Assembly (NCBI GenBank): GCA_003565035.1
Contig: PXDP01000215.1
Coordinates: 1-13,083 of the forward strand
Length of the DNA: 13,083 nucleotides
Reading direction: 5' to 3'
From: PVC group bacterium
GTDB lineage: Bacteria > Verrucomicrobiota > Kiritimatiellia > SS1-B-03-39 > UBA6053
The notes under the pieces were generated by a model. That model was given only the letters and a program-made list of their open reading frames with translations. It was not told the DNA's origin and did no database searches. Position numbers and translations under genes: made by a program. Shown here one piece after another: positions 7,725 through 12,961 of this stretch. How positions within the stretch are numbered: the first letter of the stretch is position 1; the number at the start of each line of letters is the position of its first letter.

Positions 7725-9160
7725 GCGCGGGGTCCTTGGGGCAGGGGGTCAATACCAAAGTCGAAGTAGGTGGCGGCGTTGTTGAAGCTGATATCGCGAA
7801 TCATGGCCCCGAGGGCGGGGAGGTCATTGGGCAGTGAGCCTTCGACGATGTCTTTGCCGATCATGTTGCAGAGGATGCGGCGGAAATATTCGTGACGGGT
7901 ATAGCTCAGGAAGCTGCGGCTGTCTGTGAGCATGCCGACAAAGCGGCTGAGGAGTCCGAGTTGGGAGAGGATCTCCATTTGACGTTCCATGCCGTCTTTC
8001 TGATCAAGGAACCACCAGCCGCTGCCGTGCTGCATTTTTCCGGGGCGGGAGCCGTCCTGAAAGTTGCCGAGCATGGTGGCCAGCAGATGGTTGTCGCGGG
8101 GATTAAGGTTGTAGAGAATGGTGGGGGCGAGCTGATTGTTGATGTCGAGCCGGTCAAGGAATTTGGACAGATCTTTCCCGACGGTGAAGTCGCCGATGCT
8201 GTCGAAGCCGGTGTCGGGTCCTACGGCTTTGAAGAGGCGGGTGTTGTTGTTGCGCAGGGCACCGTAGTGGTACTGCTGCACCCAGCCTTTGGCGTGGTCC
8301 ATGACGCCGAATTCATGGAGCATACAGGATTTGAATTTTTCGATGTCGTCCGCGACGAGGGTTTTGCCCAGCAGGAGCGCGTCGAAGATGGCGTGGATGT
8401 CTTTTTCGCTGTAGTCGGCGGCGTGGAAGCGTTCGATGCCATGGTCGGAAAGGCGGCAGCCCTCGGCGTGGAAGAAGTCATGACGGGCTTTGATGGCGGT
8501 CATGAAGGTATGAAAGTCGGTGATTTCCTTGTCCGCAGCCAGCGCTAGTTTTTGAATGTAATCCAGAAAGGCGGATGTGTTTTCTACCGCCATGGCTTTG
8601 TCGGGGCGCCAGGCGGGCAGCACCTTGACCTCGAAGCCGCTTTCGCGGATTTGGCGGTGCCAGCGGAGGTCGTCGATGGGGTCGTCGGTGGTGCAGACGG
8701 CTTTGACGTTGGACATGCGGATGAGGCCCCGGGCGCTGAAGTCGGCTTCGGAGAGACGGGCGTTGGCACGGTCATAGACCTCGCGGGCGTTGGCGGGGGT
8801 GAGCAGTTCGGTGATGCCGAAGTAGCGGGAAAGTTCGAGGTGGCTCCAGTGATACAGCGGATTGCGAAAGCAGGCAGAGAGGGTTTCAACCCATTTCTCG
8901 AATTTTTCCCAGTCAGAGGCATCCCCGGTGCAGTATTTTTCGGCGGTGCCGTTGGTGCGCATGGCGCGCCATTTGTAGTGATCGCCGTAGAGCCAGACCT
9001 GGGTGATGGTTTCCCAGCGTTTGTCTTCGGCGATTTCCTGCGGACTGAGGTGGCAGTGGTAGTCAATGATGGGCATCTCCTTGGCGTAGGTGTGATAGAG
9101 ATGCCGGGCGGGTTCGTTCTGAAGGAGGAAGTCGTCGTGGATAAAGGGTGTGTCAGACAT
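7721..9160 (-). CDS. uxaC: Glucuronate (uronate) isomerase
   Basis: A 479-aa member of the uronate isomerase family in the amidohydrolase superfamily. It converts D-glucuronate to D-fructuronate and D-galacturonate to D-tagaturonate, the entry step of hexuronate breakdown in the cytoplasm. Conserved features are metal-binding HxH in DYHCHLSP (His35, His37), WLYGDHYKWRAMR at 56-68, CTTDDP at 156-161, LPAWRPDK at 181-188, the QYHYGALRNNN segment, YNLNPRDN, and the C-terminal LTDSRSFLSYTRHEYFRRILCN. Length is normal. The ATG at 9158-9160 lacks a clear ribosome binding site; it follows the small 84-aa gene by 27 bp and overlaps the kinase gene by 4 bp. No other uronate enzyme (uxaB, uxuA, uxuB, kdgA) is present in the window, so the rest of the pathway must be elsewhere. 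Confidence 0.96.
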   Translation of the reverse strand: MSDTPFIHDDFLLQNEPARHLYHTYAKEMPIIDYHCHLSPQEIAEDKRWETITQVWLYGDHYKWRAMRTNGTAEKYCTGDASDWEKFEKWVETLSACFRNPLYHWSHLELSRYFGITELLTPANAREVYDRANARLSEADFSARGLIRMSNVKAVCTTDDPIDDLRWHRQIRESGFEVKVLPAWRPDKAMAVENTSAFLDYIQKLALAADKEITDFHTFMTAIKARHDFFHAEGCRLSDHGIERFHAADYSEKDIHAIFDALLLGKTLVADDIEKFKSCMLHEFGVMDHAKGWVQQYHYGALRNNNTRLFKAVGPDTGFDSIGDFTVGKDLSKFLDRLDINNQLAPTILYNLNPRDNHLLATMLGNFQDGSRPGKMQHGSGWWFLDQKDGMERQMEILSQLGLLSRFVGMLTDSRSFLSYTRHEYFRRILCNMIGKDIVEGSLPNDLPALGAMIRDISFNNAATYFDFGIDPLPQGPRA

Positions 9161-9187
9161 AAGTTTAGGGTGTTTGAGGGTTAAAAA

Positions 9188-9442
9188 TTATTGATTTCGG
9201 GCCTTGTCCAGAAAAGTCTGAACTTCTTCGACATCGCGCCAGGCGCAGCGGCGGCGCTGGTATTTGCGTTGGAGCAGATCCAGCAGCGCTTCCCAGTCGG
9301 CCAGTTCCGGCGGATAGGTTTCCCAGAGATCCCGGCGGTTGCGGCGGCGCTTGAAGGTCCACTGATTGCGGTTGTGATGGGCCTCGACATCGTAAGGTCC
9401 GTCATCGCGGGAGCTGTCAGTCCAGCCGAGGGTTTGCTTCAT
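9188..9442 (-). CDS. Small basic hypothetical protein upstream of uxaC
   Basis: An 84-aa protein I do not recognise. It is rich in Arg, Trp and Asp/Glu: a polar N-terminal half containing the basic patch FKRRRNRRDLW (residues 30-40), then YPPELADWEALLDLLQRKY and a final EEVQTFLDKAR likely to form helices. There is no membrane segment or signal peptide. Codon choice supports reality: most third positions are G or C, as in neighbouring genes. The ATG at 9440-9442 has GGAG nine bases upstream. It ends 27 bp before uxaC on the same strand, so it is probably the first gene of that operon. The basic Arg/Trp segment could bind nucleic acid, but that is speculation. A completely non-functional ORF is less likely given the codon pattern. 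Confidence 0.6.
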   Translation of the reverse strand: MKQTLGWTDSSRDDGPYDVEAHHNRNQWTFKRRRNRRDLWETYPPELADWEALLDLLQRKYQRRRCAWRDVEEVQTFLDKARNQ

Positions 9443-9531
9443 ATGGAAGCACTCCGGTTTTGGAGGTTTGCATCGTTTGAAATTCGCATGGATTGCCTCT
9501 AAATGAAAAGAAGGCGATTGGCAAGCGGAGA

Positions 9532-9629
9532 GTCAGAATCATGAAGGCAGAATAATTTTGGGCTGAATAATGAAGAGGAAGTCAGAATCATGAAGGCAGA
9601 ATAATTTTGGGCAGAATAATGAAGAGGAA
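9532..9629. repeat. 49-bp tandem duplication with CAGAATNAT motifs
   Basis: Two head-to-tail 49-bp units (9532-9580 and 9581-9629) differ at a single base (T versus A after GGGC). Each contains three copies of a CAGAATNAT-like core spaced 14 and 15 bp, ending in GAAGAGGAA. The core continues after the second unit in a different arrangement. A separate partial copy of the same unit occurs at 10967-10984. Confidence 0.95.
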
Positions 9630-9734
9630 GTCAGAATAATTGACGTCAGAATGATGGGGGTGTCGCCCGACAGTCCCTGTCGGAGAATGATGGGGAAAGA
9701 GAAAGTCAGAATGATTGACGTCAGAATGATGGGA
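9630..9734. repeat. Pair of 30-bp direct repeats flanking a hairpin
   Basis: The 30-bp sequence beginning GTCAGAATAATTGACGTC (9630-9659) recurs at 9705-9734 with two differences (A to G in the first core, and the last base). Each carries two CAGAATNAT cores 15 bp apart around a palindromic GACGTC. It continues the motif array of the preceding 49-bp units. Between the two copies sits a hairpin followed by another AGAATGATGGGG. Confidence 0.9.
9667..9683. repeat. Perfect hairpin inside the CAGAATNAT array
   Basis: CCGACAG (9667-9673) and CTGTCGG (9677-9683) are perfectly complementary around a TCC loop. The 12-mer AGAATGATGGGG occurs on both sides (9648-9659 and 9684-9695), so the hairpin segment looks as if it interrupts the array. 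No T-tract follows, so it is not a typical terminator. Confidence 0.8.
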
Positions 9735-9885
9735 TAGGCCGTAATGTGTTGACCGTTGCCTCCACCCCGGCAAGCGGGATGGCGGGCTCGTCACTGGTAT
9801 GATGCTGAGATCTTGTTTCTTGACGCATTTGAATTTGCGATAGATTTCGGGTGAAATCCCGGGCAAATTGAAGTCTGAGGCGCCC

Positions 9886-9900
9886 GCCGCTGGAAGCGGC
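9886..9900. repeat. Short GC-rich hairpin
   Basis: GCCGCT and AGCGGC form a perfect 6-bp stem with loop GGA. No T-run follows. It is one of several compact hairpins in this intergenic mosaic. Confidence 0.6.
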
Positions 9901-9934
9901 ACGTCCGGGTGTTATGGGTGTTACGGGTGCTTTG

Positions 9935-10008
9935 GGAGCGCCGATCGCCTGATCGGCATTCGCGGGCGGCTATAGCCGGCCGCTGGGCCAATCGGCGATT
10001 AGCGGTCC
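9935..10008. repeat. Hairpin element, copy A (degenerate)
   Basis: A ~74-bp GC-rich inverted-repeat element. Its outer arms, GGAGCGCCGATCGCC and GGCGATTAGCGGTCC, pair at 12 of 15 positions, and the centre contains GGGCGGC...GCCGGCCGCTGG. It shares its outer and central sequences with the better-preserved element at 10298-10371, so the two belong to one repeat family. It carries no coding capacity and looks like a REP/MITE-type element. Confidence 0.8.
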
Positions 10009-10050
10009 TGTTCTCCACCACCCCATCACTTCATCCCCCCATCCCCGCAA

Positions 10051-10086
10051 ATTCCAAATATGAAACGTATTCCAAATATGGAATTT
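10051..10086. repeat. Two 18-bp repeats containing ATTCCAAATATG
   Basis: ATTCCAAATATG starts at 10051 and again at 10069, exactly 18 bp apart. The second copy forms the inverted repeat ATTCCA-AATA-TGGAAT (10069-10084). The two-copy, 18-bp-period layout with an ATATG centre matches the pair at 10221-10258. It is operator-like, but no gene starts directly downstream on either strand. Confidence 0.75.
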
Positions 10087-10092
10087 CATGTA

Positions 10093-10114
10093 TCAAAGCT
10101 GAGGACAGCTTCGA
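10093..10114. repeat. Hairpin
   Basis: AAGCTG (10096-10101) and CAGCTT (10106-10111) pair perfectly around AGGA. After one mismatch the outer TC/GA pairs extend it to 22 nt. No T-run follows. Confidence 0.55.
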
Positions 10115-10119
10115 CAACG

Positions 10120-10141
10120 ACAGGATAACAGGATTTACAGG
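10120..10141. repeat. Short ACAGGAT direct repeats
   Basis: ACAGGAT occurs at 10120 and 10128, followed by ACAGG at 10137, giving a period of 8-9 bp. This is a small simple repeat within the mosaic; its function is unknown. Confidence 0.6.
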
Positions 10142-10220
10142 TGTGCTTCTCTGAAATTTCAACGTGCGGAAAAGAGTGTCGGGCCCTGGGCATGCGGTAA
10201 AGATCTGACGGCCTGTTTCC

Positions 10221-10258
10221 AAATTTCACATATGAAACAAATTTCATATATGAAATTT
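10221..10258. repeat. Pair of 18-bp palindromic AT-rich repeats
   Basis: AAATTTCACATATGAAA starts at 10221 and AAATTTCATATATGAAA at 10239, an exact 18-bp period. The second, extended by TTT to 10258, is a perfect 20-bp palindrome. The first is nearly palindromic (TTTCA-CATA-TGAAA). This layout resembles tandem dimer-binding operator sites, yet it lies more than 240 bp from the nearest coding sequence. Confidence 0.85.
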
Positions 10259-10297
10259 TGCCAAGCTTACGCCTGGTGAAGTGCATGGGGGGGGAGG

Positions 10298-10371
10298 GGA
10301 GCGCCGATCTCCGCATCGGCTGGAGCGGGCGGCGGTTGCCGGCCGCTGGCCAATGCGGAGATTGGCGCTCC
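10298..10371. repeat. Hairpin element, copy B (well preserved)
   Basis: A 74-bp element whose 19-bp ends, GGAGCGCCGATCTCCGCAT (10298-10316) and ATGCGGAGATTGGCGCTCC (10353-10371), pair at every position with a single G-T wobble. The interior folds further through GCGGC...GCCGC. The element therefore can form one long cruciform or RNA hairpin. It is related to copy A at 9935-10008. Compensated pairing with one wobble suggests the fold is maintained or the copy is recent. Confidence 0.9.
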
Positions 10372-10389
10372 TTTGGCGGTCCTGTGGGG

Positions 10390-10446
10390 GCGAAAGCGGT
10401 AGCTTCGCTGAGGCTCGCTACGCGCAGTCCAAAGCGGCTTCGCCGC
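10390..10446. repeat. Small hairpins in GC-rich spacer
   Basis: CGAAAGC-GGTA-GCTTCG (10390-10406) pairs with one bulged base, and GCGGC-TTC-GCCGC (10434-10446) is a perfect 5-bp stem. They follow the hairpin element directly. No T-tract follows either, so they are not convincing terminators. Confidence 0.45.
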
Positions 10447-10473
10447 GGCCTGGGGGATGCGGGCGTGCGGGAT

Positions 10474-10492
10474 CAGAGGCGGGACGCCTCTG
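10474..10492. repeat. Perfect 7-bp hairpin just past the dehydratase-like fragment
   Basis: CAGAGGC (10474-10480) and GCCTCTG (10486-10492) pair perfectly around GGGAC. It lies 12 bp beyond the stop codon of the minus-strand fragment, where a terminator would be expected. On the minus strand it is not followed by a run of T, so intrinsic termination is doubtful. Confidence 0.5.
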
Positions 10493-10503
10493 CCACTTTG
10501 GGA

Positions 10504-10935
10504 TTACATCCTCGAATCCAAATACTTCCCCTTTTCCTCATGGGAGAGTTCGGGCAGGAGGGTAAGATACCAGTCGACGATGTCGGCTTTTTTCCAGGGG
10601 CCGGGGCTTTTGCTGAGGGCGGCGATGCCGGCTTCGAAGGCGTTGAGGGCCTGGACATCGAAGTCGGGCTGGTTTTTGATGACCCCGAGACTCTGAAAGC
10701 GGTCGAAATCGAGGGTTTCATGGCCCATGAAGAATTCTTCGTAGGCTTTTTCGCCGGTCGTGTCGCTGGTGAAGAAATACACCGGCCATTTGCGGTCGGC
10801 GATGAGTTCGGCGGCGCGGTCGCGGGCCTCGTCCTCGCTGGGGCAGGGAACGGGCTCGTAGCCGTGACCTTCGAGGAAGCGAATGGCGATGTCGGAGAAT
10901 TTGGTGAGTCTTATTTTACCAGGTATTTTAAAGCC
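10504..10935 (-). pseudogene. 3' fragment of a nucleotide-sugar dehydratase/epimerase-like gene
   Basis: An open minus-strand frame of about 143 codons ending at TAA (10504-10506), with no ATG, GTG or TTG in its first 51 codons; the first such start codon is the GTG at 10780-10782. Reading back from there, the frame continues with protein-like sequence (RLTKFSDIAIRFLEGHGYEP, then CPSEDEARDRAAELIADRKW, then YFFTSDTTGEKAYEEFF, and a C-terminus ending EKGKYLDSRM) until an in-frame TAA at 10936-10938. From memory this resembles the C-terminal tail of large polysaccharide-biosynthesis NAD-dependent dehydratases/epimerases (Polysacc_synt_2, PseB/FlaA1-like), so the Rossmann catalytic domain would be missing. 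The family call is tentative; that it is a truncated gene is better supported. The broken edge coincides with a 23-bp direct repeat. If expressed at all, only a 92-aa product from the GTG is possible. Confidence 0.6.
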
Positions 10936-10957
10936 TTATTTTACCAGGTATTTTAAA
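10910..10957. repeat. 23-bp direct repeat at the broken edge of the fragment
   Basis: CTTATTTTACCAGGTATTTTAAA... runs from 10910 to 10932 and again, identical over 23 bp, from 10935 to 10957, a period of 25 bp. On the minus strand both copies can read FKIPGKIRL, but in different registers. The 25-bp step is not a multiple of three and places the stop TAA (10936-10938) in frame upstream of the gene fragment. The AT-richness contrasts with the flanking coding sequence. TACC-A-GGTA inside each copy is a small inverted repeat. Confidence 0.9.
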
Positions 10958-10966
10958 ATAATTGGC

Positions 10967-10984
10967 GGCAGAATAATGTTGGGC
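10967..10984. repeat. Isolated copy of the CAGAATNAT repeat core
   Basis: GGCAGAATAATGTTGGGC matches 9546-9563 of the 49-bp tandem unit at 17 of 18 bases, 1.4 kb away. This shows the unit is dispersed, not only tandem. It sits immediately beyond the 23-bp repeat at the broken edge of the pseudogene and about 60 bp before the exonuclease gene. Confidence 0.8.
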
Positions 10985-11045
10985 GAAACGCTGTGGGAAT
11001 CGGGATGGCATTGACAGGGTGGGGGGATCGGTTACAGGTGATTGT

Positions 11046-11681
11046 ATGATTCTGGACGCGAAGAAGGATAAGTTGAATGAGGCCTCCTCCCGGGAGCTTG
11101 TGTTTGCGGCACTTGATTTTGAGACGACGGGGTCGGTGGCGGGGTATCCGGTGGAGCCCTGGCAGATTGGAGTGGTGCGCTGGGAGTCCGGCGGGTATCA
11201 TCTCTGGGAGCACTGGCTGCGGGTGGGGGATCGGCCATTTCATCCGCGGGCGCCTGGACGGCATGAGGCGGTTCGTGAAGAGTTGGCGGGGGCGCCGCGT
11301 CTGGACGCGTTGTTGCCGGAACTCCGGCAGCTTTGCGGCGGGGTGCCGCTGGTGGCGCACAATGCGGCGACCGAACAGAAGTGTTTCCGCGACGCGGTGC
11401 CGATGGAGCGGTTCGGCCCCTGGATTGATACCCTGAAACTCAGCCGTGCCCTCTGGCCGGATCTGCGGTCCCACAAGCTGGGGGATCTTCTGGTGACCCA
11501 CAGCCTGCGCAAAACGGTGGCGGGTTTGCTGCCGGGCCGGGAGGAGCATGACGCGCTTTTCGATGCAATGGGCTCGGCGGTTCTGTTGAATTATATGCTG
11601 ACGCTTCCGGTTTGCCAGGATGTGTCGCTGGAGGTTCTGGTGAATCCGGATCTGATGGCGTATTATGCACGACGGCGATAA
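11046..11681 (+). CDS. DnaQ-like 3'-5' exonuclease (DEDDh family)
   Basis: A 211-aa exonuclease of the DnaQ/ribonuclease T fold, acting on DNA or RNA 3' ends with two metal ions. From the chosen start, ExoI is LDFETTG with Asp24 and Glu26, ExoII is VAHNAATEQKCF at 103-114, and ExoIII is the H-x4-D of HDALFD (His168, Asp173). ExoII normally carries Asp where this protein has Glu110 (TE instead of FD), a conservative change. ATG 11046 is preferred because AGGTGA (11036-11041) lies just upstream; a GTG at 11019 in the same frame would add nine residues. There is no polymerase or helicase domain, so it is a stand-alone nuclease; processing, repair or proofreading cannot be told apart. It is flanked by a minus-strand gene fragment and a minus-strand flippase, its 3' end only 5 bp from the latter, which suggests an independent unit inside a polysaccharide-type neighbourhood. 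Confidence 0.85.
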   Translation: MILDAKKDKLNEASSRELVFAALDFETTGSVAGYPVEPWQIGVVRWESGGYHLWEHWLRVGDRPFHPRAPGRHEAVREELAGAPRLDALLPELRQLCGGVPLVAHNAATEQKCFRDAVPMERFGPWIDTLKLSRALWPDLRSHKLGDLLVTHSLRKTVAGLLPGREEHDALFDAMGSAVLLNYMLTLPVCQDVSLEVLVNPDLMAYYARRR

Positions 11682-11686
11682 AAAAC

Positions 11687-12961
11687 TTACGTCTGTGATT
11701 TTTTCATCATCATGTGAGATGACAGGGCGATTGCCGATATGCTATTCGTCAGGAGCAGGATTTTTATGAGGGATTCGATAGTGGGATGGTGCAGTGCAAC
11801 TGCGGCCAGATACCCGAAGGCCATTAACAGGAGGACACCACTGGTGGCAAAGCGTTTCTGGGCGAGATCGTACTGAAGGAGGACATGGGTGAAGGCCAGG
11901 GGGGCCATAGCGAGGGCCATATGGCGGGTCCAGGAGACAAGTTCGGGGGAGATCAGTTTGTGGGAGACCAGTTCGGGGGAGAGGATTTCGGGATTGGCGG
12001 TGCCGTAGAGCAGATTGAGGAGCAGGGGGGCGGTGAGCCAGAACCCGGCCAGGGTCAGCAGCAACAGGGCACCGGTGTAAGCGGCGGCTTTCCGGAGGGT
12101 GTGACGGGCGGCGGTTCCGGGGGTAATCACTTTGGGATACATGGCCGAGGCGATGGGAAGGGGAAGCCAGAGAACCATGCGGGCGAGGACGGCGGCCTGC
12201 GCGAAGCGTCCGCTGGTTTCGGGTGAAAAGTACCGTCGGACCAGCACCACATCGGCCGACATCAGCACGGCGAACCCGGCGAGGGCGGGCAGGGCTTTGA
12301 GGGTCTGGAGACCCACGGGCATAAGATCCAGGCGGGACGCGTGCCCGGAGAATTTTTCAGCAATGCAGTGCCGTATACCGGTGAGGCTGACCGCGAGTGT
12401 GGCCAGCATGGCCAGGAGGTGTGCAAGCAGGGCCAGTTCAGCCGCGGGGTAAATTGCAAGCAGAAGGACAAGGCAGAAAAGGGCCCGCAGCAAAAACAGG
12501 CTGAGGGACCGGGCGGCAAGCCATCGGAATTTCTGATGCCCCTGAAGCAAGCCTCCGGTGAGCGTCAGGAAGAGGCTCAGGGCAATGAGAATCGCGGCGA
12601 GAGGAAGCAGGATGGACCGGTCACTGGAAAAAAAAGTCAACAGGGGGACTTGGGCCATCCAGAGAATCAGGGAGACAAGCAGACTGAGGATCAAGAGAAG
12701 GCGGCTGCCTTTGGCGAGCAGGGCTCGGGACGCCTTTGGATGGGCGGCGGTATGCTGGGCCACGGCCATATTCAGAGCGGTGAGCGGCAGATGGAGGATT
12801 TGCAGTGCCCCCAGCACTGCGATCATGAGACCGTAATCCGCCAGCGGCAGCAGTCGTCCGGTCAGGCTGTGGAAGACATAATTCCCGACATGTCCGCTCA
12901 GGGACGCAATCAGCATGAGCAGCGCGTGTCGTTCCAGGCGGTCCGGCGGGGTGGGGGTCAC
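11687..12961 (-). CDS. MOP/MATE-type polysaccharide (lipid-linked oligosaccharide) flippase
   Basis: A 424-aa very hydrophobic protein with about 10-12 membrane segments, of the oligosaccharide flippase type (Wzx/MurJ/MATE fold). Such proteins move lipid-linked sugar units across the inner membrane. Family-like features are the N-terminal GHVGNYVFHSLTGRLLPLADYGLM (residues 23-46), LQGHQKFRWLAARS around 143-156, and the second-half segment VLMSADVVLVRRYFSPETSGRFAQAAVLARM typical of these flippases. Start is GTG at 12959-12961, whose GTGA overlaps the stop of the upstream gene by 4 bp. A 10-residue internal duplication lies near 323-342. It ends 5 bp from the convergent exonuclease gene, without room for a terminator between them. 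Transported substrate is unknown; a surface polysaccharide is the likely context. Confidence 0.82.
   Translation of the reverse strand: MTPTPPDRLERHALLMLIASLSGHVGNYVFHSLTGRLLPLADYGLMIAVLGALQILHLPLTALNMAVAQHTAAHPKASRALLAKGSRLLLILSLLVSLILWMAQVPLLTFFSSDRSILLPLAAILIALSLFLTLTGGLLQGHQKFRWLAARSLSLFLLRALFCLVLLLAIYPAAELALLAHLLAMLATLAVSLTGIRHCIAEKFSGHASRLDLMPVGLQTLKALPALAGFAVLMSADVVLVRRYFSPETSGRFAQAAVLARMVLWLPLPIASAMYPKVITPGTAARHTLRKAAAYTGALLLLTLAGFWLTAPLLLNLLYGTANPEILSPELVSHKLISPELVSWTRHMALAMAPLAFTHVLLQYDLAQKRFATSGVLLLMAFGYLAAVALHHPTIESLIKILLLTNSISAIALSSHMMMKKSQT
11933..11992. repeat. 30-bp in-frame duplication inside the flippase gene
   Basis: GGAGACAAGTTCGGGGGAGA at 11933-11952 recurs at 11963-11982 with one difference, a 30-bp period. 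It produces the protein repeat LSPELVSHK/LISPELVSW in the hydrophilic loop after the LLLNLLYG helix. Being exactly ten codons, it keeps the frame. Confidence 0.8.

Larger units (their letters stand above)
9443..10503. other. Repeat-rich intergenic region, no supported gene
   Basis: About 1,060 bp without a convincing gene. The open frames here are translations of repeats: for example a 104-aa minus-strand frame at 9588-9902 repeats the peptide HHSDVNHSDFLF, which comes from the CAGAATNAT repeats. The stretch holds, from left to right, a 49-bp tandem duplication, a pair of 30-bp repeats, several short perfect hairpins, two copies of a ~75-bp hairpin element and two operator-like pairs of 18-bp repeats, each listed separately. 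The leader of the uxaC operon (9443-9531) must contain its promoter, but I see no convincing -35/-10 pair there. Stretch 9736-9880 shows nothing I can name apart from a weak CGGG...CCCG inverted repeat near 9848-9861. Confidence 0.75.

Noticed and set aside
9532..9734. CRISPR array
   Set aside because: Units are contiguous or irregular, without unique spacers of constant length, and no cas genes are present. The same reasoning excludes the 13-bp array at 4626-4703.
9588..9902. 104-aa minus-strand frame with repeated HHSDVNHSDFLF
   Set aside because: The peptide repeat is the translation of the CAGAATNAT DNA repeats; no start context or codon bias supports a gene.
10474..10492. Intrinsic terminator
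   Set aside because: The stem is perfect, but no run of T follows it on either strand, so it was listed as a hairpin only.
10258..10956. 232-aa plus-strand open frame
   Set aside because: It starts inside repeat elements, runs antisense to the dehydratase-like fragment and ends in the 23-bp repeat; composition is that of an antisense shadow.
11011..11016. TTGACA as a -35 box for the exonuclease gene
   Set aside because: No acceptable -10 hexamer lies 16-18 bases downstream; the sequence there is G-rich and already near the start codon.
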